From assembly GCA_018398575.1 (NCBI GenBank), contig JAGTXZ010000008.1:1178001-1242000 (forward strand): a stretch of DNA of 64,000 nt, written 5' to 3'. The translations under genes and the position numbers were made by a program. Origin of the DNA: Ampelomyces quisqualis. Lineage: Eukaryota; Ascomycota; Dothideomycetes; Pleosporales; Phaeosphaeriaceae. Below, in pieces: positions 10,549-23,235 of this stretch. Numbering within the stretch: position 1 is the stretch's first letter; every line of letters starts with the position of its first letter. The notes below the pieces were generated by a model that saw nothing but the letters and a program-made list of their open reading frames with translations, did not search any database and was not told the DNA's origin.

Positions 10549-11241
10549 TGTTAGGAAAATTTAACGTTGTTAGAGTTAGTAATATCTGTAACACTGTTAA
10601 CATAACTATACTGCTAGCTACTAGATAGTTCTTAACTATACTCTACTGTGCTAAGTAATTACAGCAATACCTAGTATACTATTATTAGTAGCCTAGTTTA
10701 TAGAACTCTTTTGTAAAATAGTTTATAGTTCTTGTGTTTAATATAGCTTTATACTGTCTACACAACTATATTACTAGTTAGTAGCCTACTCTTAACTATA
10801 CCTAACTATAATTTAAGTCTAAGGCAATTCCTTTACTAGCGCTATTATTTAGTCTAGGTTTTACTATAAATCTACACTATTTGTGCGCTTTAAATTAATT
10901 TTACGTTACTTCTACATATATACTTCTTTTGTAATACTCTTTATATTCTTATATTTCTAAGACTAGGCTATATATATACTTAGGTATTTTTTATTCTATA
11001 GCTTTATATAGTAGTCTACTATACTTTACAGTTCTACTACTTAATTAACCTAATTTACACTAGCCTCTTAAGCTTTATAGAGATTTCCTTATTACAATCC
11101 TACTAAATCTCTTCTTTTTGCGTTATTATACCTTATAGACTACTATATAACTATATCTTTACGTTCTACTTTTTTAGAACTTTTGTTTCTAGATTGCTTT
11201 CTAGGTTATATAGAATAATGCCTGTATATATAACTACTAGC
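10549..11241. mobile_element. Outer copy of giant DNA transposon Z, left end
   Basis: Begins TGTTAGGAAAA (one transition from CGTTAGGAAAA) and is collinear with 13322-14012 of inner Z. The bases before it read TCC, so the TSD cannot be confirmed, and the right end lies beyond the window. The segment is cut at 11241 by LTR element A1, which duplicated CTAGC. Z sequence resumes at 57561. The first ~150 bp are subterminal non-coding repeats. The remainder is the 3' end of the long minus-strand ORF described for inner Z. Confidence 0.85.
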
Positions 11242-11704
11242 TGTTAAGACTGTTAGTCTAGTAGCAAACAATAAGAATGCTAGTATAGACTAGGGGTATA
11301 GCTAAGGTTAGTTTTCGCAGATAGGTGCAGAGTTGCTTTAGATACAAAAGGTATTGTTACTAAGATAGTAAAGGCTAGAGCTTTCTAAAAAGAGTAATAA
11401 TAGTTAAATAGCTAGTTACTAACTAAAGCGTCTTTAATATAAGTTAAACATAATAATCTATAAGAGTTTATTATAGTTCTTATATACTAAAAAGATTCTA
11501 CCTTTGCTTTGTGTACTTTGTAAGATTAGAGAAAGTAAAGAGAGTATTCTGCTCTATTAGCTCTATGGTAAGCAAGAGAGCAGAGAAAGCAGCTTAGTCT
11601 AGTTACTAATTAGTAGTATAGTGTAGAGTGTACTCTCTAGTTATTCTTACTTAGAAGAAAGCGCTTTAGTATAGCTAGGGCCTAGCAGCTTATAGGTTGT
11701 AACA
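11242..11704 (-). repeat. 3' LTR of A1 (463 bp)
   Basis: It starts TGTTAAGACTG and ends GGTTGTAACA on the plus strand, and its length equals that of the partner at 57098-57560. Its left ~200 bp also match the A2 LTRs, but its right part (next to the antisense ORF) does not. Confidence 0.93.
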
Positions 11705-11723
11705 CTATCTCTTTTCTTCTTAG
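11705..11723 (-). promoter_or_regulatory. Polypurine tract of A1
   Basis: The plus strand is a C/T run (CTATCTCTTTTCTTCTTAG). Read on the minus strand it is purine-rich and abuts the LTR. This is the expected plus-strand primer site and fixes the orientation of A1 as minus. Confidence 0.7.
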
Positions 11724-11824
11724 ACTTTGTTCTTAGAGTCTTTATTATGCTAAAGGTCTCTTCTAAATCTAGTACTTAACGTTAACTAGAACTTTCTTCC
11801 TTTATTAATATTTTTAGAGACGTT

Positions 11825-12290
11825 ATGCCTATAGCTTGTTATAACTGTTAACTAGCTAATTGTGTTTATTAGGTGCATATTTGTTCTAGAAGGTGCAGTA
11901 AGTAGAATTACTTAAATGCAAAAGATTATAACATTTGTATATCTAAAAATAAATAGTTAGTTATTAAAGTAGAAAAAGATTGTCTGCAAGCGCGTCTAGA
12001 TGCGCTTTAGCAAGAGAAGTAAGAGGTGCAGCGTTTATTAGAAAAAAACGCTGCTTAGGCAGCAGAGGCTATTTCTATAGAAAAAACGTCTATTTAACAA
12101 CTTAAACATTAGGAGGCTGTACTGTCTTTTAGTAAAATAACTTTGTTACCTTTTACTTAGAGTTCTATAGATAGTATAGTTAATAACATATAAGACGCTT
12201 ATATGCTTTTATACTTAGGTAAACCTATTACGTATACTGCGTTAGAAGTTAGTAGCAGTTTATAAGGTTTGTTTCTAGTTCCTATAGGTT
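11825..12290 (+). pseudogene. Antisense Cys-cluster/coiled-coil ORF of A1
   Basis: Runs opposite to A1 pol. ATG at 11825 begins MPIACYNC, then further Cys at spaced positions (ANCVY, HICSRRCSK, YNIC), followed by a Glu/Lys/Gln-rich helix (RLDALQQEK near 12000; QRLLEKNAAQAAEA near 12030). It ends near LQGLFLVPIGF, which overlaps the antisense of the pol terminus. A CxxC...C...C cluster followed by a coiled coil resembles short uncharacterised proteins encoded beside gypsy elements in many ascomycete genomes. I know that only as a recurring pattern. Gln codons are turned to TAG/TAA here. Its role is unknown; nucleic-acid or chromatin binding is a guess. Confidence 0.6.
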
Positions 12291-13319
12291 TTTTAAGTTA
12301 TTGTACTCTAACTATTTAACTAAGTATTCTTTTTAATAGTTGTTGTCTTAGTGTACTATTTTTTTTTTAACTTTAAATTTGTTTTCTTCTTTAAGTTTAT
12401 AGCAAAAGGTTTGCTGTAACAGTGTTTCTAAGTTAGCTAGTTCTAGTAGGCTTACGTAAAATCTAGAGTAGATCTTTGTATTTAGCAGAAGCTTAAGTAT
12501 ATATATAACTAGTCTGTTTCTTTTTAAAATTAAAAATAGTCTAACTTTAATATAGTTAAGTCCTTAACTTAGTTGTTTTGTGCGTAGATTTTTAGTGTAG
12601 AGATACACCTTATCCTCTTCTTTTAGCTAAGGTGCTGTTTTTTATTTTCTGTTAACATATAAGATACTCTGTATCTAAGCGTGTTATATTTGTTCTTTTA
12701 TTTTAGTATAGGTTTTCTTTATTTCTTTTACTATTTGTATAGCAGCTTTAGCCTTAGGGCTAGGTAATGTTGTTGTAAAGATATTTAGATATTATCTGTA
12801 GTTTGCGAAGTATAGCGTCTTGCCTATAGCTTTAGATAATTTGTTATTATAGGCTAACTGTGCTATTAGTAGTAGTAAAACCTAATTTGTTTGTTACAGG
12901 TTGCTGTATATCTTAAGATATGTCTTTATAGTTCTATTTATTCTTTTTGTTTAGCTATCTATTTAGAGATAATAAGCTATTAATAGCTTTTGTTGCGTTT
13001 CAATTTCTGCTATTAAGGTAGTCTAATAATTTGACGTAAAGAGTTTGTCTTAATTGCTAATAATTAACTTTAGTATACTATAGTATCTAATAAGTCTATC
13101 TTTAAGCACGTGTGCTAGCTAAACTACTGTGTAGTCTTATTAAAAGAGTAGCATTATAGCGTATTTTGTAAAGCAATCTACTATAACTATAATAGCGTTA
13201 TAGGCTAATCTTATAGCAGAGTCTTTTAACAGTAGTAGTTCTGTTATAAAGTCTATTAATATGTTAGTCTAAGGCTTAGTTAAGAGCTCTATTAGCTGCA
13301 TTTCTCTATAAGGCGCGTG
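12290..13319 (-). pseudogene. A1 pol 3' part: integrase core, C-terminal domain and chromodomain
   Basis: The minus-strand frame is homologous to A2 pol at 29262-30220. It contains the integrase C-terminal beta domain (GDKVYLYTKNLR-type motif, antisense of 12560-12640), the FHVSLLE-type box (near 12440) and a chromodomain just before the pol stop near 12290. The catalytic core lies at 12700-13300. Inner Z entered at 13321/13322 and duplicated TG. The uninterrupted sequence can be seen in A2 at about 37890. The rest of pol resumes at 45851. Confidence 0.85.
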
Positions 13320-13321
13320 TG

Positions 13322-13500
13322 CGTTAGAAAAACACAACGTTAGCAATATCTGCAACATTAGTAACACTGTTAACACAACTGTACTACTAGCTACTAGATA
13401 GTTCTTAACTATACTCTGCTATGCTAAGCAACAACAGCAATGCCTAGCATACTATTATTAGCAGCCTAGTTTATAGAACTCTTTTGCAAAATAGTTTGTA
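13322..13500 (+). repeat. Left TIR and subterminal region of inner Z
   Basis: The TIR CGTTAGAAAAA is followed by AACGTTAGCAATATCTGC and related short units (GCAACATTAG, GTAACACTG). It is collinear with outer Z at 10549 and with MITE2 at 9161. By analogy with CACTA elements, these repeats would be transposase binding sites. No coding frame is seen. Confidence 0.75.
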
Positions 13501-13559
13501 GTTCTTGTATTTAATATAGCTTTATACTGTCTACACAACTATGTTACTAGTTAGCAGCC

Positions 13560-16500
13560 TATTTATTACTGTGCCTAACTATAGTTTAAGTCTAAAGCAA
13601 TCTCTTTAATAGCGCTATTACTTAGTTTAGGTTTTACTGCAAATCTACACTATCCTTGCGCTTTAAATTAATTTTGCGTTATGTCTACATATATGCTTCT
13701 TTTACAATACTTTTTGTATTCTTATGCTCCTAGAACTAGGCTATATATCTACTTAAGCGTTTTTTATCTTATAGCTTTGCACAGTAGTGTACTGTACTCT
13801 ACAGTTCTACTGCTTAATTTACCTAATTTACACTAGCCTTTTAAGCTTTATAGAGATTTTCTTATTACAATCCTACTTAATCTCTTCTCTTTTTATTATT
13901 ACACCTTGCAGACTACTGCGCAACAATGTCTTTACGTTCTACTTCTTTAGAACTTTTGTTTCTAGATTACTTTCTAGGTTATATAGAATAATGCCTTTGT
14001 ATACGTCTACTAGCTAGCCTAGTTAATATACTCTAAACATAAATTAGTCTTAAGTGCCCTGTTTGTCTTAAGGCTCTGCAATTATAACCTTATTTACTTT
14101 AATTAGCGTAATAGCTTCTGCAAATACTATTAACGCTACTAAAATAAATGTTAAGTCTAGGTTTTTTTATTTTACTAACACAGCGTCTATTTTAGACTTT
14201 AGCATTTCTTCTCTTAGTAGAAGAACTACATCTTTGCTAAATATTTTCTAAAACTCTATCTAGAGCACTAGTTGCACACATAGTTTGTATAAGCTAATAA
14301 GAATTTTAGCTTAAACGTTACATAGTACTGTTTAATTATCTGCTAGGCCTCTCTAATTAGGATTAGGTCTAGTTTTAACATAGGTCCTTTTAGCCTTTAG
14401 CTTAATTGCCTTGTACTTTGCACTATGTATAAGTAGTAAGTTAAGGTTGTTAGTAAATATTTCTTTGTCTAGCTGCTAGAAGTGCTATTAAATATACGTT
14501 AATGTAAACTACTTAGTTATCTTACTTCTTTTGCTTTTAAATAGCGCAGCCTTAAGCTAGGCTAGTATTAAGAATGTTATAATACTTTACATCTTAGCGC
14601 AGTTAAATATGTATACGCTTTTAGCTTTTGCGTTGTTTAGCTCTTCTTATAGTAGCACTATCTTGCATCTTATTATTACGTTAGCTATAAGCAATTAGAA
14701 GTTATCTATTTAGTATAGCTAGCAAAACGTTAAGAAGTTGCTCTTAATACCTAAAATCTTCTAGCCCTATAGGTCTTGCGTAACTAAAGTTTAACATAGT
14801 ATAAACTTTGCTATAATCTTCTCTTCTAACGCTATAAGTGCTATATACTTAAGAAAATTAAGCACGTTTTTAACTTCTTCTTGTGCCTTAGATAAGCAGG
14901 TGTCCTAGCTCTTTGCTATAGCTAGGCTTAATATCTTTCTTATCCTTCTTATATCTACAATTTTCTTAATACTTGTATACACAGGGTTAGTAGTAGTAAA
15001 TAGTTTAGAACTATCTATATTATCCTTCTTGCCTGTAAGATAGTGCTAGTTTAAGAAGTTCTTATTATCTTATAGTTTGCTAAGCGCTAGAGAGATAAAA
15101 ATAAGTATCTTATAGAAACTCTTCTCTATTAGTGTACCTAAGAGGGCCTAGGCCTTCTACTAATAACTATAGTTCTTGCTTTAAATAGTCTTATATAAGT
15201 TACCTATAATAGTGTTCTTAGATTTGCAGTTATAGAACTTGTTAAAGATAATACGTCTCTATATTACTACGTAGCTAGGAATATTAAGAGTATCTTTTGC
15301 GCTTACTTTACTACCCTTTAATAATATTTTGCGTATAGTTATAAGTCTTATAGTTTAGTATTTGTTAAGCACGCGTTTTACTAGTGTTGTATAGCTATAT
15401 ATAATTATAAATTAGCTAGCAGATAGTGCTAGATAGTGCGCAGTTGCATTTAGGTAGAATTTTAGTATGTAGCGTTCTTAGATGTACTATAGAACTGTCT
15501 CTATATACTTCTTACTATCTTTTGTAAATTTAAGTAGTAAGACGTTTTAGTTAGACGCTGCAAAGTTCTGTTTAACTTATAGATTAATCTTTATCTCTAT
15601 TTCTTTGTCTGCTATTAGTGCGCCTATACCCTATAGAGAGGTGTTGTTTATAAAGTAAATATAAAGTGCAAAAAGGTCTTTTAGGTTGCACTATTTAGAT
15701 TTGCAGAAGCCTATAGTAATAACTTTAGCCTTCTATACAGCTAGTGCGCAGCCTTATCTGCTTACTATAGATGCTGCTAACTATAGCTCTTCTAGCATTA
15801 AAGGGTTCTTTTTGCATATATATAGGAATGTCTATTAGTCTATTATAGGGCACTATTCTTAACTATTGTCTTTAGCCCTATATTAACTAGTTTTATTCTT
15901 TAATTAGTTCTCTTACACTTTAGTCTAGTTCTTAAAGTATGTATGCCTTATAATTATTATAAGTATAGCTAATCTTATTTTCTCTATACCTATTATATTT
16001 CTAAATATGCTGCTATTATCTAAAGATAGCTCTTTTTTGTAAAGTATGTAGGCCTCTGTTAGTTAGTATGCTGTAAATAGGACTGTTAGTCCTTATAATA
16101 AATGTAGTATTATAGGCGCGTTATCTTTAAAGTCTTCTAGAAGAAATCTAAAGAAGTTAGCTGCTGTCTGCTATTTGCCCTCTTAGTAGTGTTCTATTAC
16201 TACTCTAATTTAAGCTTGCAGTTTATCTACTATTCTATCTTACATATTAGTTGCGTAGATTATAGTTGTAAGCTCTTTATAGTAGACTTACCTTGCGTTT
16301 AGTAAAGCTTAGAGCTATAGCCTTTCTTCTAACGCAAGTTGTTTTGCTAACTAGAGCTCTTTATTCTTATCTCTATTACCTTTATTACACTCTTCTTATT
16401 CTTTTTTACTACTAGAGTAAGTATCTTCCTCTAGTAACTTTTATTATTTCTCTATAGCACCTTTACGTTTCTGTTAAAGTATAGTAATTAGCGTAGATAT

Positions 16501-17800
16501 TGCGTTGTTTTGTATTTGCGCAGGATCTTTATCTCTGCTTCCTTTTACTTTCTTTGTAGTACTATTATTCTACTTCTCTAGGCGCTTAATTTTAGTAGTT
16601 AGAGTCTTAATATATATATCTAGGCTGTTATCTTTCTTCTTTTTGCCTCTACTCTGTCTATTAAAGCGTTTACTACTATTTGCTTTAAGTTTTATAAATA
16701 GTTTACAGGCTAGGTCTACTAGTGCTCTTATTGTCTTTTATTATTTATAGTTATTGTCTTTAGTGTTGTTGTTAAGCTCTAAGCAGAAGCGCCTTTACCT
16801 CTTGTCTCTAGTAGCACCTACTAGGTTTATAATGTTGCTGTTGCTGCCTAAAGTAAAGTGCACTATATTACGTAGTTAGCTATTGTTATTTGTATACTAT
16901 TCTAGGTTGTATTACTACTAAGCTTAACTTTGTCTTGTACTAGAGTCTAGTATTTAATTGCAACGCCCTTAAGGCTTCTTATCTTAATATATAAGTTAAT
17001 AGTTATAGCTAGATTATTGTTATTAGTAATTAGGCATAGCGCTAACGCGTTAAATATCTTTAAAGTCTTAACTGTATACTAGTCTATAAATTTTAGTTGC
17101 AACAGGTGTTTAACAAGTGCACTATATTTAAGATGTTATAGCTTTATCTTAAAGTTACTATCTTTAAGCTACTATTAACGTGCAGCTGTTATTAGCCTTA
17201 AAAGTAGAAAGGTCTAGGCAGTTTAACAATATACGCTGTCTATAATATAGATATTAACGTTGTTAAGTAACAGTTTAGTTATTATTGTAGTAAGGCCTAT
17301 TAGCTAGGTTACTAAAGTAGCAGAAGAACTTAAGACTACTAATGCTAACTGCGTGCGTTCTAGTTCTAAGTTTGCAGGCATTAGCTATCTTTCTATATGT
17401 TTAGCTTTAACTTTGTTACTATAGTCTTAAATTTCTAAGATTATCTTCTTCTATACAGCGCTAGCTATTGCCTTGTAGAATTCTCTTAGTATACTACTAT
17501 TTGTTAGTCTAGAGCATGCAGTATACTTAAGCTATTAATTTGTTGTTAGGCTGTATATTATCTTTAAGTAGTTAGCCTATAAGTGTGCCTGTTTAATCTT
17601 GTTATATATATTCTTATATTAGATAAAATCTATTATCTCTTTAACTTATATGTGCTAGTCTGCTATATTAATATTATAGCCTATTCTTACAATTACCTAT
17701 AATATGTTATTAGTAGTTATTATCTTTGCATTGCTTATATACTATTTATTTAATTAAGGTAGCTACTACTTATACTTGTTATTGCGTTCTTATAACGCGC
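13560..17800 (-). pseudogene. Long unidentified minus-strand ORF 1 of Z
   Basis: A minus-strand frame, cut mainly by Gln/Trp-type stops, runs over about 4.2 kb. It is repeated in outer Z (62200-59829, 58993-57561, 11241-10700), where the same frame stays readable. That argues for real coding sequence. Features, N- to C-terminal: a Leu/Ile-rich globular part (17650-16900), a coiled coil with Lys/Glu runs (about 16700-16300: TLTTKIKRLE, KEKEECNKGNRDKNKELQ), a long helical middle and a basic C-terminus near 13900 (QKQKFQRSRTQRHCC-like). No family was recognised. It could be a Z-encoded accessory protein or a second transposition protein. Confidence 0.55.
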
Positions 17801-18560
17801 GTATTATACAATATGTTACGCGTAACAGTTAAGAACAGTGCAGGCAGGTGTAAGGATAGTAGAATAGCTACAGCTTAGTTAGCGTGTATAGGTGTGCTTG
17901 TGTTATATACTTACTTGTAATAGTGTTATAATATACAGCGTAGTATAGTAAACGTAGCGTAGAAAATTACGTATATTTATGTTACAGCACTATTGTTATT
18001 ATTGTGTAGTTATAGTGTATTTGTTATAGCAACGCAGCATTATATAGTTGTAGCAGTAGGTTAAATTATAGGTGCAAGTAAAAGTAAGTAGAGTTTTATC
18101 CTAGCATTATATAGCCTCTTACCTAGTGCTAACGCGTTGTGTTATATCTTTAAGGTAAGTAAAAGTATATTCTAAGAGAGCGCTTCTTACTGTATATTAT
18201 TCTTAGTGTAGTACTATACAGTACTATATAGTACTATATAGCACTAAGTAAAATTCTTACTTTCTAAGTTTTTGCATTATAGTATAGGTAACTTACTTCT
18301 TGTATATTATAGTAGTAGCACTCTCTTTAGTCTAGTAAGCAAACTTAGCTAAACCTACTAGTGCTATTATAGTAGACAGGTTATACTAAAACCTTAGTTC
18401 TCTTACAGTAGCACTATACTCTACTGTCTAGTATACTACCTTATTCTAATATCTACAGCTCTATATAGTGTAATAATGTTTGTTAAATAGTTATTACTCT
18501 ATTCTAAGTAGCTAGCAATGTATATATACCTTCTATAGTTCTAAGTTTATAGTATTATGT
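17801..18560. repeat. Z intergenic region with palindromic TATAGTAC/TATAGCAC repeats
   Basis: No long frame is present. At 18205-18245 there is a short array of ACTATATAGT-type 10-bp palindromic units. The same place in outer Z (62595-62655) has an expanded array. The two Z copies stay similar to about 18425 (= 62835) and then diverge completely. Confidence 0.6.
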
Positions 18561-21500
18561 TTAATAGTTTATATCTGTTTCTTTAGTGTAGCAGGTGTAA
18601 CTGCAGGACTCTAGCCTTAGTAAAAACACGTAACAAGGCTGCGTTAGAAAGTTTAAGTTGTATGCTAGCGTCTAGCAGTTTATATAGAATTATAGATAAG
18701 TTTTTTATACGTCTGTAGTTCTATTAGTAAGGAAAACAATCTATTACCTTCTATTTCTTTGCATTATATTGTTCTATTGTCATTCTATATTATCTGTTAG
18801 TGTATCTAACGCCCTAGACTATATGCTATTAGCGTAGATAGTAGTTAACAGATCTTTATAGTGCACGCAGCTTGTACCTAGCAAAGAAGTATATAGTAGC
18901 CTGCTTCTATTATACATTTTAACGTTAGTTTAAGACGTTTGTATTTTTAACTAGATAATTCTGCTCTACGTTCTATAGATTTGTTTGTAAAGAAATTAGT
19001 TTCTTCTTTTTAACGCTAAGTTTGCTGTTAGTATAGTAGTATTCTCTTGTTTAAGTATTCTCTCTTAGTATTAGTAACTAATGTTGCAAAGTGTGCAGTA
19101 CATAGTATCTTATAAAGAATACTGTTATTGTCTATTATCTTGTGTTCTTGTAGAATAGCCTTATCTCTTGTTAATATATCTTGCAGTGTAGTGTCTCTGC
19201 TTAGTGCTAGTATGCTAGGGTGCTTAACTTTCTATGCTACTATCCTGCCTAGATATTACTATACATATATAATTTCTTAACAACCCTGCTCTTTTAGTTG
19301 CATAGATTATGTGCTACTACTTTAGATTATTAATCTAGTCTTTAGCTTAATATAGTTAGTGCTAGGTAATTATTCTTTAATTTTAGTGTTTACTAGGCTA
19401 ATATTATCTAGTTATTTTAGTTAATGCGCTAGCGAAAATACTAAAGATTGCAGGCCCTATAAGATAATTTGTGCAATAGCTCTTCTTACTCTAGTTAAGT
19501 ATAGTATTGTTACGCTTTTTTTACTATAACTATACTATAATATTACTCTTAGTTTTTACACTTACAAATAGCCTAGCGTTGTCTTATTTTATATATATAG
19601 TATTCTTGTGTTTGTATTAGTGCAGTCTTACTACCTAGTTACGTATATCTTTTTAGCGTCTGTCTTATAGCTCTGTAGCCATCTATTCTATAGTTGCCTG
19701 TTGCAGTGCTCCTAGCTTGTTAATATATTACTTATTGTTTATAGTAAACTCTTGCTAACCTACATACGCCTGCAATTAATCTATTATATCTGTTGCTTTG
19801 CAGTATAATAGTCTAGAGAGCAACAGTACCTTATAGTTCTTCTTTATCTTATTTAGGCTGTATATTGCAATAATATAGTCTAAGAAGTAGGCTAGATCTT
19901 TGTAGTTAGGATTACGCTCTTTAAGTAACTTAATAAAGCTTCTAACGTCTATACTATTAATAACGCGTATGTCTTTAAGCTAGTTAACTACATTGTTAAG
20001 CTTATAGTAAGTCTCTTAGAAGCTGTCTATATATAGCTGTAGGCTGTAGTACATGTTTAGATATATTAAGATCTGCTAGCTACTACGTATAGTCTTAGCT
20101 CTTATCTTATTATACTACGCGTAACATCTTTAGCAAATAGCGTAAACAATATCTATTGTCTTAGTAAGATATTTGCCTATTATGCTTTTCTCTACTGCAA
20201 AGTGTAAAAAATAGGCGCAGACTTTAGCCTTCTATGCGCAGGTAATACCTTAGTCTATTAGTTAGTATAGTCTTGTGCTACCTGCGGGCAGAAATATAAC
20301 TCTGTTATATTAGTAAGTATTGTAACCTCTATTGCTACAATAAGCCTGCAGTATATTAACACTATACATACTAAATGTTCTATAGCAATTAGCAGCTTAT
20401 CTAAAGCTTTGCTACTACGTGTTTATAAGGCAGAAACCTGTTAATTAGTAATAATACTTATTTGTTTATATATTTATTGAACTACTTTAGCTATTCTAGC
20501 ATAATATTAGTGTCTATCTAGGTAGAATTATTGTTCTAATAGACATAACTAAGACTATAGATATTTAAGTTCTTCTTACTATCTATATAAGTTGTATAGT
20601 TTAAGAATTCTATAAACTATAGAAGCACTTAGTCTAAGCTATCTACGTTTATACATAGTACACTAGTTATATACTCTCTATTTAGTCTAGGTCTAGCTTC
20701 TAAATTATCTACTAACGTGTATTAGAGCAAGTGTTTCTAGTATATGCTAGCCTTATCTATATTATATAAATTCTTAGGCGCGTATCTACTTACTATGTTA
20801 CAAATCGCTTCTATTGTAAGCTTAGTGTCTTTAACTATTATACTACTATAGTTACCTACTGTTTTTGCAGACTATTTGTATAACTATACGCCGTGTTATT
20901 GTTTATATATAGTAAGCTATCTGTTATTAAACTCTAGTATTTTGCAGCTGTTGTATTCAGGCAGCTGTCGCTAAAGTTAACGTATAGTTTTGCAAATTAT
21001 GTTATTAGTAACATTAACGCAAGCTGCCTACAACTCTATATACTAGTTATTTAGAGCTGCCTTAAGAGTTTTCTATTATAAACGCCTATTGTGCGCGTAA
21101 CTATAGCTAGTGTATTTAGTTTTGTTGCTGTCTAAGTATTCTTGCGTTGTTAAGAAGATACTAGTTACATTATTTAGTTATATATAGCAGCAAAAGGCTT
21201 TAGTAGCCTATATAGTAAGTTGTTATAGTATTAAATATAGAAATAATGCCTTATGTTTGTAAACCTTAACACGTTCTGTAATAGTCTAGGCATAACTATG
21301 TTACTAGATAGGCATTAGACCTTAACCTATCTATAAACTAGATAATCTAGGCTTAAAGTTGTAGTAGCAGAATAACAGTAGAAACTAGATGTATTTACAA
21401 AGAGCAATCTACTATCTAATATAGTAAAGATAATATACTTGCGTATGCTAATACTCTAGTAGCTACTTATAGTATTTAATATAAAACAAAATCTAAGCTT

Positions 21501-22110
21501 AGCCTTAAACCTATACTAGTATAATTGTAGCACTAATTAGTTACTCTAAGTGCCTATTGCAATAGATAGCTTACAATTAACGCTAATAGTACTCTTTAGT
21601 AGACAATAGTTATAGACAGTAAAATATAACTGTAGCTGCTAGCTATTTAAGAAGCCTACTGTAGTAGTAGGTTGCGTGTAGTACTAGTAGTATTCTCTAG
21701 TGTATAACAGTTACTAATAGTGCAACGCAACTATAGCTACTAGTTGTTAAAAGAGCTTAATTATAGAGATTAATGCGTTTAAGGTGTTTGCTGCCTTATA
21801 TACTATGCATAAGATTTATAAAGTATTACGCGTTACTTCTTATATATATTCTTTTCTACTAAGCGTCTCTAAGACAAATAAATACAGGCCTATTGTTTTA
21901 ATTTATACAGGTATTCTTTAAAGTCTTAGCTGTGCCTACTAGCGTAGTAAGTATCCTTTTTGTTAATAGCTAGCAGCATCTTAGTGTAAATAAGTTTAAT
22001 GCGCGTAACTTCTTTGCGTTAGTAAAAGTTCTTAAAGCTATAATAAAGCTTAGTAACAATAGAAGACTTAATATTATGTAAGTTAGAGTTAGAATATCTT
22101 AATATCTAGA
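18561..22110 (-). pseudogene. Unidentified minus-strand ORF(s) 2 of inner Z
   Basis: On the minus strand a good frame runs from about 22080 leftwards to about 20450 (for example RTFTNAKKLRALNLFTLRC near 21990; RYAPKNLYNIDKASIY near 20790). A second frame continues from about 20440 to about 18600 (ICAYFLHFAVEKSIIGKYL-like near 20200; SFIKLLKERNPNYKDLAYF near 19900). Stops are nearly all of the Gln/Trp type. The frame change near 20440 could be an intron, a frameshift or the boundary of two genes. I recognise no domain. The matching part of outer Z is absent, because the copies diverge at about 18425. Confidence 0.45.
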
Positions 22111-22362
22111 CGTTAGATTGCTGCTTGTAGAGTCTAATAGAAATGTATTATATATAGTATAAGAGAGGTTACAGATGCTTAGGTAGGCTTTGCTATTAAA
22201 GAGCTTAATAAGAGTGCTAGGATAGAGAAGTCCTAACAAACAACTATAACTTAACATTATCTTTAATTTTTACTTGTAACAGTATATAGACAAAAGCATA
22301 TAAATTGTAGTTATATCTTTAATATCTTCTAGTTACCTAATAGTATAAGAATTGCGTTCTTA

Positions 22363-22904
22363 AGTTAGGCTAAATTATTAATGTGCGCACTAGAATGCTA
22401 TTGTAGCTGTTATTATAGAGATCCTTGTTGTTAAACACGTTATAAAGTATCTTAGTTAAAAAATAGTGTTACAAGACATAACAAAGTTGTTGCAATAATA
22501 GCGCTCTTATATTAGGCTAAGTTATTAATATGCGCACTAAGATACTATTATAGCTGTTATTGTAGAGATCCTTATTATTAAACACGTTATAAGGTATCTT
22601 AGTTAAGTAATAGTGTTGCAGAATATAACAAAGTTATTGCAACAATAGCGCTCTTATATTAGGCTAAGTTGTTAATATGCGTACTAAGATGCTATTATAG
22701 CTGTTGTTGCAGAGATTCTTGTTGTTAAACACGTTATAAAGTATCTTAGTTAAGTAATAGTGTTGCAGGACATAGTAAAGTTATTGCGATAATAGCGCTC
22801 TTATATTAGGCTAAGTTATTAATATACGCACTAGAATGCTATTATAGCTGTTGTTGTAGAGATCTTTGTTATTAAACACGTTATAAAGTATCTTAGTTAA
22901 GCTA
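22363..22904 (+). repeat. Tandem array 1 in Z (about 147-bp unit, 3.7 copies)
   Basis: Units begin TTAGGCTAA at 22363, 22512, 22659 and 22806 (spacing 149, 147, 147). Each contains TGCGCACTA, AAACACGTTATAA and a final GCGCTCTTATA. The copies differ mainly by transitions. The array lies between the minus-strand and plus-strand gene blocks of Z, so it may be a divergent intergenic or regulatory region. Confidence 0.9.
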
Positions 22905-23235
22905 TAACATCTAAACAGCTACTAAAGAGTCTATCTAGAATATAAATTTGCTTCTGTACTAGTAGGCTAAGAAGTAGCGCAGGTGTAGTGCTAACAACAT
23001 AGTAAAGCTTAGTTTCAGATTTTTAAACTATACAAACATATAGACGTAATAGGTATAGTTTTAGTTTTGTAAGAATAAAAATATAATAAAGAATTAAGTT
23101 TCTTAAACTTAAAAGGAATAAATATACAAAGACAGTAACATTAAATTAGAAGTACAAGTTACGTGTTAAGAAGCAGCTGTATATATAACTTATATATAGT
23201 TTGTTTTATATATTACAGATATAGCTTTTAGTCTT

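Noticed and set aside
13787..14017. Open plus-strand frame of 76 codons, hydrophobic
   Set aside because: Antisense shadow of the minus-strand Z ORF 1 C-terminus; T-rich strand gives Phe/Leu runs by composition.
16505..16750. Open plus-strand frame (81 codons) resembling a membrane protein, and its counterpart at 60853-61098
   Set aside because: Both are the antisense of the Lys/Glu-rich coiled coil of Z ORF 1. Conservation between copies follows from the minus-strand gene or simple homology.
22363..22904. Tandem array 1 as a CRISPR array
   Set aside because: Whole ~147-bp units are repeated head to tail without unique spacers, in a fungal context.
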